Part shown: positions 22,183-31,576 of the stretch, piece after piece
How the letters are laid out: every line of letters begins with the position of its first letter
Position numbering within the stretch: position 1 is the first letter of the stretch
NCBI GenBank assembly: GCA_008032955.1
Contig: CP032046.1
Coordinates: 1 to 64,000 of the forward strand
Origin: Helicobacter pylori
Lineage (GTDB): Bacteria > Campylobacterota > Campylobacteria > Campylobacterales > Helicobacteraceae
Reading direction: 5' to 3'
DNA length: 64,000 nucleotides
The notes under the pieces: model-generated
What the model was told of the DNA's origin: nothing
Seen by the model: the letters and a program-made list of their open reading frames with translations, nothing else
Databases searched by the model: none
Program-made: the position numbers and the translations under genes

Positions 22183-23358
22183 TTAATTCTCAAACCTTAA
22201 AATTTCAATTTCGCCTTGAACCCATTCCACTCCTTCATCAATCAAGGCGATAGAATCCACTTGCGCAAGGGCTTGAATCGCTCCTGATTCATAGCGGTTG
22301 TTGTTGTAAGGAATGAATTGGTGGTTTGAATAGTTGCCTAAAATTAAATGCGCGCGTTCGCCTTTAAGCTTTAAAGGGGCATTGATTTGAGCCTTAAAGA
22401 GATTTAGTTTAAAATCTTTATTTAAGGATAAGCGCTCCAATAAGGGTAGAATCAAAACTCGTAAAACCAGTAAGCAACTCAAAGGATTACCCGGTAAGCC
22501 TATAATAATACTTTGATTGAGTCGGGCTAAAGTTACCGGTTTTCCAGGTTTGAGATTGACTTTTTCGTAATAAAAAAGGACGTTTTTTTCTTTCAAGGCG
22601 TCTTTAAAAAAGTCTTTATCCCCCACGCTCACCCCCGCGCTTGAAAGGATGACATCATAGCCTTGCAATTCAAGTATTTTAAGCTGTAAATCTTTATCGT
22701 CTTTTAAAACCCCTAGAAAATGCGTGTTGTAGTTTTTAAGCATGTTAAAAACACCCACTGAATTAACATCATAAACCTGGCATTCTAGGGCGTTTTGCCC
22801 TAAAGGCACTAATTCATCGCCGCTGCTAAAGAGAGCGATTTTTAATTTCCTAAACGCTTTGATTTCTTTGAACCCTTGAGAGGCAATGAGTGCGATATGC
22901 CCGTAATTCAAACGGGTATTTTTAGGGACTAAAACGCTGTTTAAAGAAGCGTTTTCGCCCTTTTGACGGATATTAGCGTGAATTTTAAAATCTTTAGGAG
23001 CTAGGGCGAAATCTTTATGACTCTCTAGCATGCACTCTATGGGAACGATCGTTTCTATTCCCTTTGGCACCATCGCTCCAGTCATGATTTTAACGCATTC
23101 ATTTTCTTTGACTTCTAAAGCGCTCACATCATCTCCGGCAAAAATGTGCTGGATAACTTGAGTTTTTTGGCCCAAGTCTTGCATTTTAAACCCATAGCCA
23201 TCCATTGCGCTTTGATTGAATTTAGGCAAGGCGTGAGTGCAAATAATATCCTCTGCTAAAATGCGCCCTATACTTTCAAACAAAGAGACAACCTCTATTT
23301 CTAAGGGTTTTAGGGGAATGTTAGAATGGATTTTTAGAGCTTCTTTAAAACTAATCAT
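22183..23358 (-). CDS. moeA: molybdopterin molybdenumtransferase (HP0172)
   Basis: Inserts molybdenum into adenylylated molybdopterin. The 391-residue protein shows the MoeA pieces LPKFNQSAMDGYGF, MTGAMVPKGIETIVPIE, SSGDELVPLG, SSAGVSVGDKDFFKD and KPGKPVTLARLNQSIIIGLPGNPLSCLLV. It starts nine bases after fliR on the same strand. The neighbours are flagellar and translation genes, so the operon is mixed. Confidence 0.97.
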   Translation of the reverse strand: MISFKEALKIHSNIPLKPLEIEVVSLFESIGRILAEDIICTHALPKFNQSAMDGYGFKMQDLGQKTQVIQHIFAGDDVSALEVKENECVKIMTGAMVPKGIETIVPIECMLESHKDFALAPKDFKIHANIRQKGENASLNSVLVPKNTRLNYGHIALIASQGFKEIKAFRKLKIALFSSGDELVPLGQNALECQVYDVNSVGVFNMLKNYNTHFLGVLKDDKDLQLKILELQGYDVILSSAGVSVGDKDFFKDALKEKNVLFYYEKVNLKPGKPVTLARLNQSIIIGLPGNPLSCLLVLRVLILPLLERLSLNKDFKLNLFKAQINAPLKLKGERAHLILGNYSNHQFIPYNNNRYESGAIQALAQVDSIALIDEGVEWVQGEIEILRFEN

Positions 23359-23367
23359 GTTTATCCT

Positions 23368-24135
23368 TTAAAAGATTTTACTAATAACGCTAAAGGCCAG
23401 GCTGATTTCTTCTTTAAAACGCCCCATGATAGCCGAAGTGATTAAAATAATGCCCACAAACCCGATCGCAATTTTAACCGGAAACCCGATAGCGAGCAGG
23501 TTGAATTGAGGGTGGGTTTTCATGATCATGCCAAAAATAATATCGCTCAATAACACCAAGCATAAAATAGGGAACGCCATAGAAAACCCTATGACAAAGA
23601 GGTGCGAAAAGGCTTTGACAATGTTTTTAGCTAATTCTGGCTCAAAGACAAATTGCCCTAAAGGGACGGCTCTTAAGCTGTGATCCACAAACAAAATGAT
23701 TTGATGGTGGAACGATAAATCCAATAAAATTAAAATCGCTAACAATAAAAGGGCTTGCCCCACAATGGGTTTTTGCGATCCTGAAATGGGATCATAAGCG
23801 CTCGCCATGGTAAGCCCCATAGAAAAGCTGATGCTGTCAGTGGCAAACACTAAGCTTGCAAAGACGATTTGTAAAAAAACAGACGCGCACACCCCTAAAA
23901 ACAGCTCGCATAAACAAGCAATGATAAAACCCTCTGGCGTGTAAATAGCGTTTGAAAACTCTAAAGTGGGGTAAAAAATCGCGCTCACATACAAGCTCAA
24001 AGCCCCACGCACCGACAATGGCACTAAATGGTTTTCAAAAAAAGGGAAAAAAGACAGCACGCCGCTAACCCTTAAAAACAACAAGAAAAAATCCCTAACA
24101 TGGGGGGTGCTAAGCTCTTGAATAAAATCTAGCAT
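23368..24135 (-). CDS. fliR: flagellar export apparatus protein FliR (HP0173)
   Basis: Inner-membrane component of the flagellar type III export gate, forming the export channel with FliP and FliQ. The 255-residue protein has about six hydrophobic segments and FliR pieces such as FFLLFLRVSGVLSFFPFFE, LSFSIMGLTMAS-type sequence around SFSMGLTMASAYDPISG, and LLAIGFPVKIAIGFVGI. Its ATG lies inside the end of the EI24-like gene (seven-base overlap). This is an isolated flagellar gene, as usual in this species. Confidence 0.97.
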   Translation of the reverse strand: MLDFIQELSTPHVRDFFLLFLRVSGVLSFFPFFENHLVPLSVRGALSLYVSAIFYPTLEFSNAIYTPEGFIIACLCELFLGVCASVFLQIVFASLVFATDSISFSMGLTMASAYDPISGSQKPIVGQALLLLAILILLDLSFHHQIILFVDHSLRAVPLGQFVFEPELAKNIVKAFSHLFVIGFSMAFPILCLVLLSDIIFGMIMKTHPQFNLLAIGFPVKIAIGFVGIILITSAIMGRFKEEISLAFSVISKIF

Positions 24136-24856
24136 TCTTTCTCTTTAAAGATAAAAAAGTAGTGCACTAGCATTAGGGTTTGCAATAAGGTGGCAAAAAA
24201 ATTAAAAAAAGGGATTAAGGAAAAAAGATAGCAAAAAAACGAAAAACGATAATGCTTTAACCGGTGCTGTTTGAGTAGGTTTTGATAGCTTTGATAATTA
24301 AAAATCATGCTGGCTATATCCAAGCTCATGGTGTTTTTGAAAAAAAGAAAATGCGCGATTATGGAAAAAAGACCCCAAAGACTCCTATAAAGGGAATGAA
24401 ATAAAAGGGCGTTAAAACCGCTAAGAATAAAAGCATAAAAATGAGCGATTTTAAAAAATATTTAATAGAAAAAAGAATAGAGCCAAATTCTTCTAAAACG
24501 ACATGGGGATAATATTTTTGGTGCAAATAAGAAACCACTAAAGGGGTGTAAAAAATAGACGCAAAAATATTGATGACTAAACTCAAAAGAATCACGATCC
24601 AAAAAATAAGAAAATACACTAACGCTTTAAAAACCCATGTGAACACACCAGCAAAAAAGCCTTGAGAATGGGAATAATCATTCAAAGATTGCGGTAATAA
24701 AGTTTGGCAATAACCCACAATACTCCCGCCATTGTAATAAAAGATAGCTCCAAAAAACGCCAAACTCAAAAGGATAGGGCCAAGATTGATTAAAAGCATT
24801 CTAGCACTTAAAAAATCATTAAAACTTTTTTTAAAAATGGATAGAAACAAAACCAT
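24129..24856 (-). pseudogene. EI24/CysZ-like membrane protein, one frameshift (HP0174)
   Basis: Polytopic membrane protein recognisable across 24856 to 24129, about 242 residues after repair, with four or five helices (LGPILLSLAFFGAIFYYNGG, ALVYFLIFWIVILLSLVINI, FMLLFLAVLTPFYFIPFIG, FSFFCYLFSLIPFFNFFATL). The loop IFASIFYTPLVVSYLHQKYY and overall form recall EI24/CysZ proteins. The frame breaks in the six A of the plus strand at 24365-24370; a seventh restores FFSIIAHFLFFKNTMSLDIA. As read the product ends after 165 residues. It is upstream of and overlaps fliR. Confidence 0.75.
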
Positions 24857-25002
24857 AAGCCTTTTTTAAACTCACTTTTTAAGGGGTATTTAAGCGCAAA
24901 GTCCCTTAATCTTAATATAGTGTAAGCTTAAATGTGAGATTGACTAAAGGAGTGTAGAAGTTATTTAATATGGGATAACATGTAATGCTAAAAAACCAAA
25001 TA

Positions 25003-25220
25003 TTAGAATAATAACCCTGGTAACCAAGGAAAGAGAATATATGCAACAATAATTACGAATATAATATTCATAATTGCATCGAGAATTTTTGAATCCTTTT
25101 TAACATTCTTTTCCTTTCCAAAAAGAATAAAACTAACACCAAAAAAGATAATCAATATTATTACAACATCTGAGGCGAACCTTTTTACCCGCTTTTAACG
25201 GAATGAATAACTTTAAGCAT
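25003..25220 (-). pseudogene. hidden small membrane protein gene, one frameshift
   Basis: On the minus strand ATG 25220 (MLKVIHSVKSG) is followed, after a break in CCC 25188-25190 of the plus strand, by a hydrophobic frame VKRFASDVVIILIIFFGVSF, then GKEKNVKKDSKILDA and a second helix IMNIIFVIIVAYILFPWLPG ending at TAA 25003-25005. One added base gives a 72-residue protein with two membrane helices around a lysine-rich loop. The helix pattern is too regular to be chance. I do not recognise the family. It occupies part of the 473-base gap between the EI24-like gene and ppiC. Confidence 0.55.
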
Positions 25221-25277
25221 TTCTTACCCTTTAATGTGAGTTTTCTATAATCATGATAGCTGATTTTGTTTTAAATT

Positions 25278-25286
25278 TGCTATAAT
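25278..25286 (+). promoter_or_regulatory. extended -10 promoter for the ppiC-like gene
   Basis: TGCTATAAT is an extended -10 box about 45 bases before ATG 25330, with an AT-rich run upstream in place of a -35 box, as is usual for the housekeeping sigma factor here. Confidence 0.65.
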
Positions 25287-25329
25287 GTGAATTTAATGAT
25301 GAAAATTAGTTTAGAGTGGAGAACACACA

Positions 25330-26229
25330 ATGAAAAAAAATATCTTGAATTTAGCGTTAGTGGGCGCGTTGAGCGCGTCGTTTTTGATGGCCAAGCCGGC
25401 TCATAACGCAAATAACGCTACGCATAACACGAAAAAAACGACTGATTCTTCAGCAGGCGTGTTAGCGACAGTGGATGGCAGACCTATCACTAAAAGCGAT
25501 TTTGATATGATTAAGCAACGAAATCCTAATTTTGATTTTGACAAGCTTAAAGAGAAAGAAAAAGAAGCCTTGATTGAGCAAGCTATCCGCACCGCACTTG
25601 TAGAAAATGAGGCTAAGGCAGAAAAGCTTAATCAGACTCCAGAATTTAAAGCGATGATGGAAGCGGTTAAAAAACAGGCTTTAGTGGAATTTTGGGCTAA
25701 AAAACAGGCTGAAGAAGTGAAAAAAATCCAAATCCCAGAAAAAGAAATGCAAGATTTTTACAACGCTAATAAAGATCAGCTTTTTGTCAAGCAAGAAGCT
25801 CATGCTAGGCATATTTTAGTGAAAACCGAAGATGAGGCTAAACGGATTATTTCTGAGATTGACAAACAGCCAAAGGCTAAAAAAGAAGCCAAATTCATTG
25901 AGTTAGCCAATCGGGATACGATTGATCCTAACAGCAAGAACGCGCAAAATGGCGGTGATTTGGGGAAATTCCAAAAGAACCAAATGGCTCCGGATTTTTC
26001 TAAAGCCGCTTTCGCTTTAACTCCTGGGGATTACACTAAAACCCCCGTTAAAACAGAGTTTGGTTATCATATTATCTATTTGATTTCAAAAGACAGCCCT
26101 GTAACTTATACTTATGAGCAAGCCAAACCCACCATTAAGGGGATGTTACAAGAAAAGCTTTTCCAAGAACGCATGAATCAACGAATCGAGGAATTAAGGA
26201 AGCACGCTAAAATTGTTATCAACAAGTAA
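25330..26229 (+). CDS. secreted peptidyl-prolyl cis-trans isomerase, CBF2/HP0175
   Basis: Exported parvulin-type prolyl isomerase, described as a major secreted antigen that acts on host cells. The 299-residue protein has a signal peptide (KKNILNLALVGALSASFLMAK), a SurA-like N-terminal helical domain with TVDGRPITKSDFD, and a parvulin domain from about residue 150 with ARHILVKTEDEA, NGGDLGKF and EFGYHIIYLISK. It is followed 16 bases later by fba and shares its direction. Confidence 0.93.
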   Translation: MKKNILNLALVGALSASFLMAKPAHNANNATHNTKKTTDSSAGVLATVDGRPITKSDFDMIKQRNPNFDFDKLKEKEKEALIEQAIRTALVENEAKAEKLNQTPEFKAMMEAVKKQALVEFWAKKQAEEVKKIQIPEKEMQDFYNANKDQLFVKQEAHARHILVKTEDEAKRIISEIDKQPKAKKEAKFIELANRDTIDPNSKNAQNGGDLGKFQKNQMAPDFSKAAFALTPGDYTKTPVKTEFGYHIIYLISKDSPVTYTYEQAKPTIKGMLQEKLFQERMNQRIEELRKHAKIVINK

Positions 26230-26245
26230 TTGATGAGGTGTTATC

Positions 26246-27169
26246 ATGTTAGTTAAAGGCAATGAAATCTTATTGAAAGCCCATAAAGAAGGTTATGGGG
26301 TAGGGGCGTTTAATTTCGTGAATTTTGAAATGCTAAACGCTATTTTTGAAGCAGGAAACGAGGAAAATTCCCCGCTTTTCATTCAAGCGAGTGAAGGAGC
26401 GATCAAATACATGGGGATTGATATGGCAGTGGGCATGGTGAAAATCATGTGCGAACGCTACCCGCACATTCCTGTGGCCTTACATTTAGATCATGGCACG
26501 ACTTTTGAAAGCTGCGAAAAAGCCGTGAAAGCGGGTTTCACTTCTGTGATGATTGATGCCTCTCATCATGCTTTTGAAGAAAATTTGGAATTGACTTCTA
26601 AAGTGGTCAAAATGGCGCATAACGCTGGAGTGAGCGTGGAAGCGGAGTTGGGGCGTTTGATGGGGATTGAAGACAATATTTCAGTGGATGAAAAAGACGC
26701 TGTGTTAGTGAATCCTAAAGAAGCGGAGCAGTTTGTCAAAGAATCTCAAGTGGATTACTTAGCTCCAGCCATTGGGACAAGCCATGGAGCGTTTAAGTTT
26801 AAGGGCGAGCCAAAATTGGATTTTGAACGCTTGCAAGAAGTCAAAAGGCTCACTAATATCCCTTTAGTTTTGCATGGAGCGAGCGCGATACCAGATGATG
26901 TGAGGAAATCTTATTTGGACGCTGGAGGCGATTTGAAAGGTTCTAAGGGCGTGCCTTTTGAATTTTTACAAGAATCTATAAAAGGGGGGATCAATAAGGT
27001 CAATACCGACACGGACTTAAGGATCGCTTTCATCGCAGAAGTGCGCAAGGTGGCTAATGAAGATAAGAGCCAATTTGATTTGAGGAAGTTTTTTTCTCCG
27101 GCCCAATTAGCGCTTAAAAATGTGGTCAAAGAGCGCATGAAACTTTTGGGCAGCGCTAATAAAATTTAA
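26246..27169 (+). CDS. fba: class II fructose-1,6-bisphosphate aldolase (HP0176)
   Basis: Zinc-dependent aldolase that joins dihydroxyacetone phosphate and glyceraldehyde 3-phosphate, here mainly for gluconeogenesis. The 307-residue protein has the zinc and catalytic region LHLDHGTTFE (about residues 79-88), SVMIDASHHAFEEN, VEAELG, AIGTSHGAFKF and LVLHGASAIPD. This short form is typical of the Helicobacter class II enzyme. It lies 21 bases upstream of efp. Confidence 0.98.
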   Translation: MLVKGNEILLKAHKEGYGVGAFNFVNFEMLNAIFEAGNEENSPLFIQASEGAIKYMGIDMAVGMVKIMCERYPHIPVALHLDHGTTFESCEKAVKAGFTSVMIDASHHAFEENLELTSKVVKMAHNAGVSVEAELGRLMGIEDNISVDEKDAVLVNPKEAEQFVKESQVDYLAPAIGTSHGAFKFKGEPKLDFERLQEVKRLTNIPLVLHGASAIPDDVRKSYLDAGGDLKGSKGVPFEFLQESIKGGINKVNTDTDLRIAFIAEVRKVANEDKSQFDLRKFFSPAQLALKNVVKERMKLLGSANKI

Positions 27170-27190
27170 CCAACAAGGAAAGAATGTAAC

Positions 27191-27754
27191 ATGGCAATTG
27201 GGATGAGCGAGCTCAAAAAGGGCTTGAAAATTGAATTGGGCGGTGTGCCTTATAGGATCGTAGAATACCAGCATGTCAAGCCCGGCAAGGGTGCGGCTTT
27301 TGTGCGCGCGAAAATCAAGTCGTTTTTGGACGGCAAGGTGATTGAGAAGACTTTCCATGCTGGGGACAAGTGCGAAGAGCCTAATCTAGTTGAAAAAACG
27401 ATGCAATACCTTTATCATGATGGCGATACATACCAATTCATGGATATAGAGAGCTATGAGCAAATCGCTTTAAACGACTCTCAAGTGGGCGAGGCTTCTA
27501 AGTGGATGCTAGACGGCATGCAAGTGCAGGTTTTATTGCATAATGACAAGGCGATTTCAGTGGATGTGCCGCAAGTTGTGGCTTTAAAGATTGTAGAAAC
27601 AGCCCCTAATTTTAAGGGCGATACTTCAAGCGCGAGCAAAAAGCCAGCGACTTTAGAAACCGGTGCGGTCGTGCAAGTGCCTTTCCATGTTTTAGAGGGT
27701 GAGGTAATTAAAGTCAATACGGAAACAGAAGAGTATCTTGAAAAGGTGAAGTGA
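27191..27754 (+). CDS. efp: elongation factor P (HP0177)
   Basis: Helps the ribosome through proline stretches. The 187-residue protein has the three beta-barrel domains of EF-P. The tip loop of domain I reads [18 protein letters not shown] with a conserved lysine at the site modified in other bacteria. No modification enzymes are in the window. A strong terminator at 27804-27826 ends the ppiC-fba-efp unit; after it the accessory island begins. Confidence 0.98.
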   Translation: MAIGMSELKKGLKIELGGVPYRIVEYQHVKPGKGAAFVRAKIKSFLDGKVIEKTFHAGDKCEEPNLVEKTMQYLYHDGDTYQFMDIESYEQIALNDSQVGEASKWMLDGMQVQVLLHNDKAISVDVPQVVALKIVETAPNFKGDTSSASKKPATLETGAVVQVPFHVLEGEVIKVNTETEEYLEKVK

Positions 27755-27803
27755 GACTATCTTTTTATTGAGTTAGCGTTTTTAGACACAGCTTTTTTAT
27801 CAT

Positions 27804-27826
27804 AAGGGGTGTTTCAGCCCCTTTTT
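27804..27826 (+). terminator. intrinsic terminator after efp
   Basis: AAGGGG (27804-27809) pairs with CCCCTT (27818-27823) across an eight-base loop and runs into five T. It fits the end of the fba-efp transcript. Confidence 0.85.
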
Positions 27827-27983
27827 GGGCTTTGTTTAATGAGCTTTATTTAGAGCGTGTGTGGAATCTGTGATTAAAAATTATTTAGGATTTCTTTTCT
27901 CTGTTCTCGTTTGGAATTGATTATTATAAAATATAAAAAATGCTTTAGTATTTTTTACAATCTAAAAAGAGATTGATTTAGCC

Positions 27984-28061
27984 AAGCGGATAACCTCTTA
28001 AAAAGCATTCTTTGGGGGTTAGGGGGATAAAAGAGGAAGAATTTTATTACCCCATTTAAAA
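27984..28061 (+). repeat. dispersed intergenic stem-loop element, copy C (divergent)
   Basis: AAGCGGATAACCTCTT, then GGGGGTTAGGGGGATAAAA and TTTTATTACCCC. It keeps the block order of copies A, B, D and E but is shorter. GGGGATAAAA can pair with TTTTATTACCCC with a two-base bulge. It lies in the 500-base gap between efp and the first methyltransferase gene. Confidence 0.5.
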
Positions 28062-28149
28062 GAGTGTGAGCTTAGACATAAGGACTTGCACCAAGTTTTA
28101 TTGAAATAGATACAAAAATCCACTTAAATTGTTTTGACCCAATTTATTT

Positions 28150-28158
28150 TGCTACAAT
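28150..28158 (+). promoter_or_regulatory. likely promoter of the restriction-modification island
   Basis: TTGCTACAAT (-10 box TACAAT at 28153-28158, extended by TGC) lies about 95 bases before the first methyltransferase ATG. A 14-codon frame, MKQEIKYQTDFIIP (28192-28236), lies in the leader and may be a leader peptide or a relic. Confidence 0.45.
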
Positions 28159-28254
28159 CATACTAAAAGCAAAAGATAGTTGGCGGATAAAATGAAACAA
28201 GAAATAAAATATCAAACAGACTTTATAATACCATAGATGGCGTTAAGAGTTTAA

Positions 28255-29499
28255 ATGAGCAAATATAATTGCATAGATTTATTTAGTGGGGCTGGCGGTT
28301 TATCATTGGGCTTTGCGAATACAAATAGATTTAATATTTTAGCCCACATTGAGTGGGAAAAACCTATGGTTACTACACTGAGAAACGCTTTAATCAAACG
28401 CTTTAAGATCAGTGAAAAAGAAACAAAAAAAAGAGTTATTAAATTTGATATTCAAAAAACTGATGAATTGATAAATGGCTCTTGGAGTGATGAAACTCTT
28501 AAAATTTATGGATCTGATAATGATGAAAGCGTTAGCCAATTTGGGCTAAATGGCGTAATTAGTGGTAAAAAAATAGATGTTATCTTTGGCGGTCCTCCTT
28601 GTCAAGCTTATTCCCTTGCGGGTAGAGCGCAAGATAAACACTCTATGAAATATGATTATAGGAATTATCTTTTTGAAAGTTTTGTTAAAATAGTTGATTA
28701 TTACCAACCACAATGTTTTGTGTTTGAAAACGTTCCTGGCATGCTTAGCGCAAAACCGGGTAATCAATTTGTAAAAGACAGGATTTATGAAGCTTTTTCA
28801 AAAATAGGGTATGAAATTAAAAAACCAAATGAAATGAAAGAGATAGTCTATTCCAGCGATGATTATGAAGTCCTACAAACCAGAAAACGAGTGATCGTAT
28901 TTGGCGTTCGCAAAGACAATAAAGAGCGGTTATTCAAATTTTATCAAAATCTAGACAATCTCAAATCAAAAAACCCACCGCTTAGCGTTAAAGACGCTAT
29001 TGGCCATTTACCCAAGTTTAGACCACTCAAAACGCCCTTAAAAATCAACAATAAAAACATTTCTCACGAACTTATTGGCGCAAATAATTTGGCACAAAAT
29101 TTTCCACGATATAATAATTTACGAGATTTAAAAGCGATGAAATTTTGGATTGAAAACAACATGAATAACGCTCCCGCAAAAGAAAAGCTTGACTTTTACA
29201 CTAAGATTACAGGAAAAGTCTCAAACCATAACAAATACAGGAATTTAGAATGGGATAAACCATCGCCAACCTTAGTGGCGCATTTGCAAAAAGATGGTTT
29301 TATGTTTATACACCCAGAAGCCGATCAGAGCCGCTCAATCACCATAAGAGAAGCAGCGATTTTACAGACTTTTCCTAATGATTTTGAATTTATCGGATCG
29401 CAAGCGGCTTGTTTTAAAATGATAGGCAATGCAGTGCCAATTAATTTTGCCAAAAATATAGCCCTAGCAGTGGCAAAGGTCTTAGATGAAAAAAACTAA
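28255..29499 (+). CDS. DNA cytosine-5 methyltransferase M1 of a LlaJI-like system
   Basis: A 414-residue C5-cytosine methyltransferase with the motifs in normal order: I DLFSGAGGLSLGF (about residues 8-20), IV GGPPCQAYSLAG with catalytic cysteine, VI ENVPGML, VIII QTRKRVIVFGVR, IX SITIREAAILQTFP and X IGNAVPINFAKNIALAVAKV. The target-recognition region lies between VIII and IX. It starts a four-gene unit whose next genes are a second methyltransferase and McrB- and McrC-like restriction subunits, the layout of LlaJI. Base composition looks more A-rich than the flanking core genes, which fits horizontal gain. The recognition site cannot be read from the sequence. Confidence 0.93.
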   Translation: MSKYNCIDLFSGAGGLSLGFANTNRFNILAHIEWEKPMVTTLRNALIKRFKISEKETKKRVIKFDIQKTDELINGSWSDETLKIYGSDNDESVSQFGLNGVISGKKIDVIFGGPPCQAYSLAGRAQDKHSMKYDYRNYLFESFVKIVDYYQPQCFVFENVPGMLSAKPGNQFVKDRIYEAFSKIGYEIKKPNEMKEIVYSSDDYEVLQTRKRVIVFGVRKDNKERLFKFYQNLDNLKSKNPPLSVKDAIGHLPKFRPLKTPLKINNKNISHELIGANNLAQNFPRYNNLRDLKAMKFWIENNMNNAPAKEKLDFYTKITGKVSNHNKYRNLEWDKPSPTLVAHLQKDGFMFIHPEADQSRSITIREAAILQTFPNDFEFIGSQAACFKMIGNAVPINFAKNIALAVAKVLDEKN

Positions 29500-30256
29500 T
29501 ATAAATATTTTAGTAGCTTGTGAAGAAAGCCAAAGGGTGTGCAATGAATTTAGAAAGCTTGGTTTCAACGCTTATAGTTGTGATTTATTAGAATGTAGTG
29601 GCGGGCATCCTGAGTGGCATTTTAATTGCGATGTTTTTGAAGTGATTGGAAATAAAGGCGGTGTTTTGCAAAATGGCAAACATGCAAAAGTTTCGCAATG
29701 GGATATGATGATAGCGCACCCGCCTTGCACCTTTTTAGCTGTTAGTGGAGCGAAGTGGTATTACCACCCTAAAGATAAAGATTTGCCCATAGAACAAAAA
29801 AGACCCCACCCCAAATTCCCCAACCGTGCAAAAGACAGAGAAGAAGCTTCAAAATTCTTTATGGATTTAGTGGAAGCAAAAATCCCTTATATTGCAATAG
29901 AAAACCCCATTGGCATAATGAATACAAGATACAAAAAGCCCAATCAAATAGTCCAACCTTACCACTTTGGCGATAGTGCATCAAAAAAGACTTGTTTGTG
30001 GCTTAAAAACTTACCACCCTTAAAATATACAAATATCGTTGATCCTGGCGAGTTTATAGAATTTAAAAGCGGTAAAAAAATAGCAAAATGGTATAGCGAT
30101 GGACTGACTAAAACAAAATCAGCCAAAGAGCGTCAAATTTGGAGGAGTAAAACATTTCCAGGATTTGCAAAGGCGATGGCAGAGCAGTGGGGGGAGTTTG
30201 TAAAAAATGAGATGTTTAAAAAGGTGAAAAATGAAAGTTTATTTGAGGAAAATTGA
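29486..30256 (+). CDS. minimal C5-methyltransferase-like protein M2
   Basis: A 256-residue protein with a reduced C5-methyltransferase outline: an N-terminal Rossmann start (NINILVACEESQRVCNEFRK), the PPC motif in MIAHPPCTFLAVSGAKWY with the candidate catalytic cysteine, and ENPIGIMN in place of the usual ENV. PYHFGDSASKKTCLWLKNLP is typical of small phage-borne relatives. Motif VIII (QxRxR) is not evident. It overlaps M1 by 14 bases. Two methyltransferases would be needed if the site is asymmetric, one for each strand, as known for LlaJI. Activity is unproven. Confidence 0.75.
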   Translation: MKKTNINILVACEESQRVCNEFRKLGFNAYSCDLLECSGGHPEWHFNCDVFEVIGNKGGVLQNGKHAKVSQWDMMIAHPPCTFLAVSGAKWYYHPKDKDLPIEQKRPHPKFPNRAKDREEASKFFMDLVEAKIPYIAIENPIGIMNTRYKKPNQIVQPYHFGDSASKKTCLWLKNLPPLKYTNIVDPGEFIEFKSGKKIAKWYSDGLTKTKSAKERQIWRSKTFPGFAKAMAEQWGEFVKNEMFKKVKNESLFEEN

Positions 30257-31576
30257 TAATCAATGCATCAACAAACAAATTAGTATTACAAGAGGTATTT
30301 TAGAGCATTTTTTTGATAACGCCAACAACCAAGATGAAATAGATGTGAGTGGTATCTTGTCTGATTATAACGATAAAGTGAGCATTCTCTTAGCAACAGA
30401 TCCCAGACTTGGTGGAGGAATTAAGAGAATCATTAATGCAGAAGTTGACAAAATAAAAGAAAACCGATTGGATTATGAATTAAAAATTGATGATATTCTG
30501 CTTTTTACTCACATATCTTATAAAAATACACATTAGAAATCATTTTACCCACTGATACAAGATACAATGTCTTAAACGGCTTAATCAGTAATAGCAGGCA
30601 TTTATTGGTTTTTAGCGAGAATGAAACGAGTTCTTTAGATGATAGTAGAATAGATGAAAGCGTTAGAATAGATGGGGGAAAAAATATCATCCTTTATGGT
30701 GTTCCTGGCAGCGGCAAAAGTTATACTTTACGAAGAGATTATTGCAATGATAATAGCGTGGTAGAAAAGATAGTGTTCCACCCTGATTATTCTTATAGCG
30801 ATTTTGTGGGACAGATTATGCCAAGTGTGGATGATAGCGGTATAGTCAGTTATAAATTTTTAGCTGGACCTTTTACAAACATCCTAAAAAAAGCGTATCA
30901 TAACCCACAAACTAAACATGTTCTGGTGATTGATGAAATAAATCGTGGTAATGCACCTGCCATATTTGGAGAAATTTTTCAACTTCTTGACAGACTAAAA
31001 CATGACAAAGATGGCTTTAAAAAAGGCTCTAGTGAGTATGCTATCAATAATACGGATATTGCAAATATTGTCCATAACGATAAAAATGCAAGTATAAGAA
31101 TCCCGTCAAATTTATGGATAGTCGCTACAATGAATACGAGCGATCAAAATGTATTCACACTAGATACTGCTTTTCAGCGCAGATTTTCTATGCAACTCAT
31201 TGAAAATTCCTTTGAAAATGTTGATGATGATTTTAAAAATATGAAAATTTTAGATACTGATATAACTTGGCAAAAATTTTGCACCACCATCAATGAAAAA
31301 ATAGCTCAAAATAACGAGGGGCTGAGTTCTATGGAAGATAAGCGATTTGGCGTTTATTTTGTAAGTATTGATGATCTAAAGAGCAAAGAAAATTTTGCAC
31401 ATAAAGTTATAAAATACCTTTGGGACGATGTCTTTAAATTTGATAGAAATATAATATTTAACACTATAAAATTTAATACGCTTGAAGCTGTTGTAAAGAA
31501 TTTTACCAGAGAAAAAGGTAGAACCCAATTTGATATTTTTAGCGATGATATAAAAGAACTTTTATTCAATGTTTAA
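30231..31576 (+). pseudogene. McrB-like AAA+ restriction subunit R1, frameshifted
   Basis: GTP-dependent McrB-type motor of a restriction complex. The first part starts at ATG 30231, overlapping M2 by 26 bases, and stops at 30536; the second frame has Walker A LYGVPGSGKSYTLRRDY, PDYSYSDFVGQIMPSV, the McrB signature HVLVIDEINRGNAPAIFGEI and sensor region WIVATMNTSDQNV with AFQRRFSM. The break maps to the A5 run at 30522-30526; a sixth A would give YKKYTLEIILPTDTRYNVLN and about 448 residues in one frame. As read, only the second frame carries the GTPase core and it lacks a good start. It may be a real loss of restriction or an error. Confidence 0.85.
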
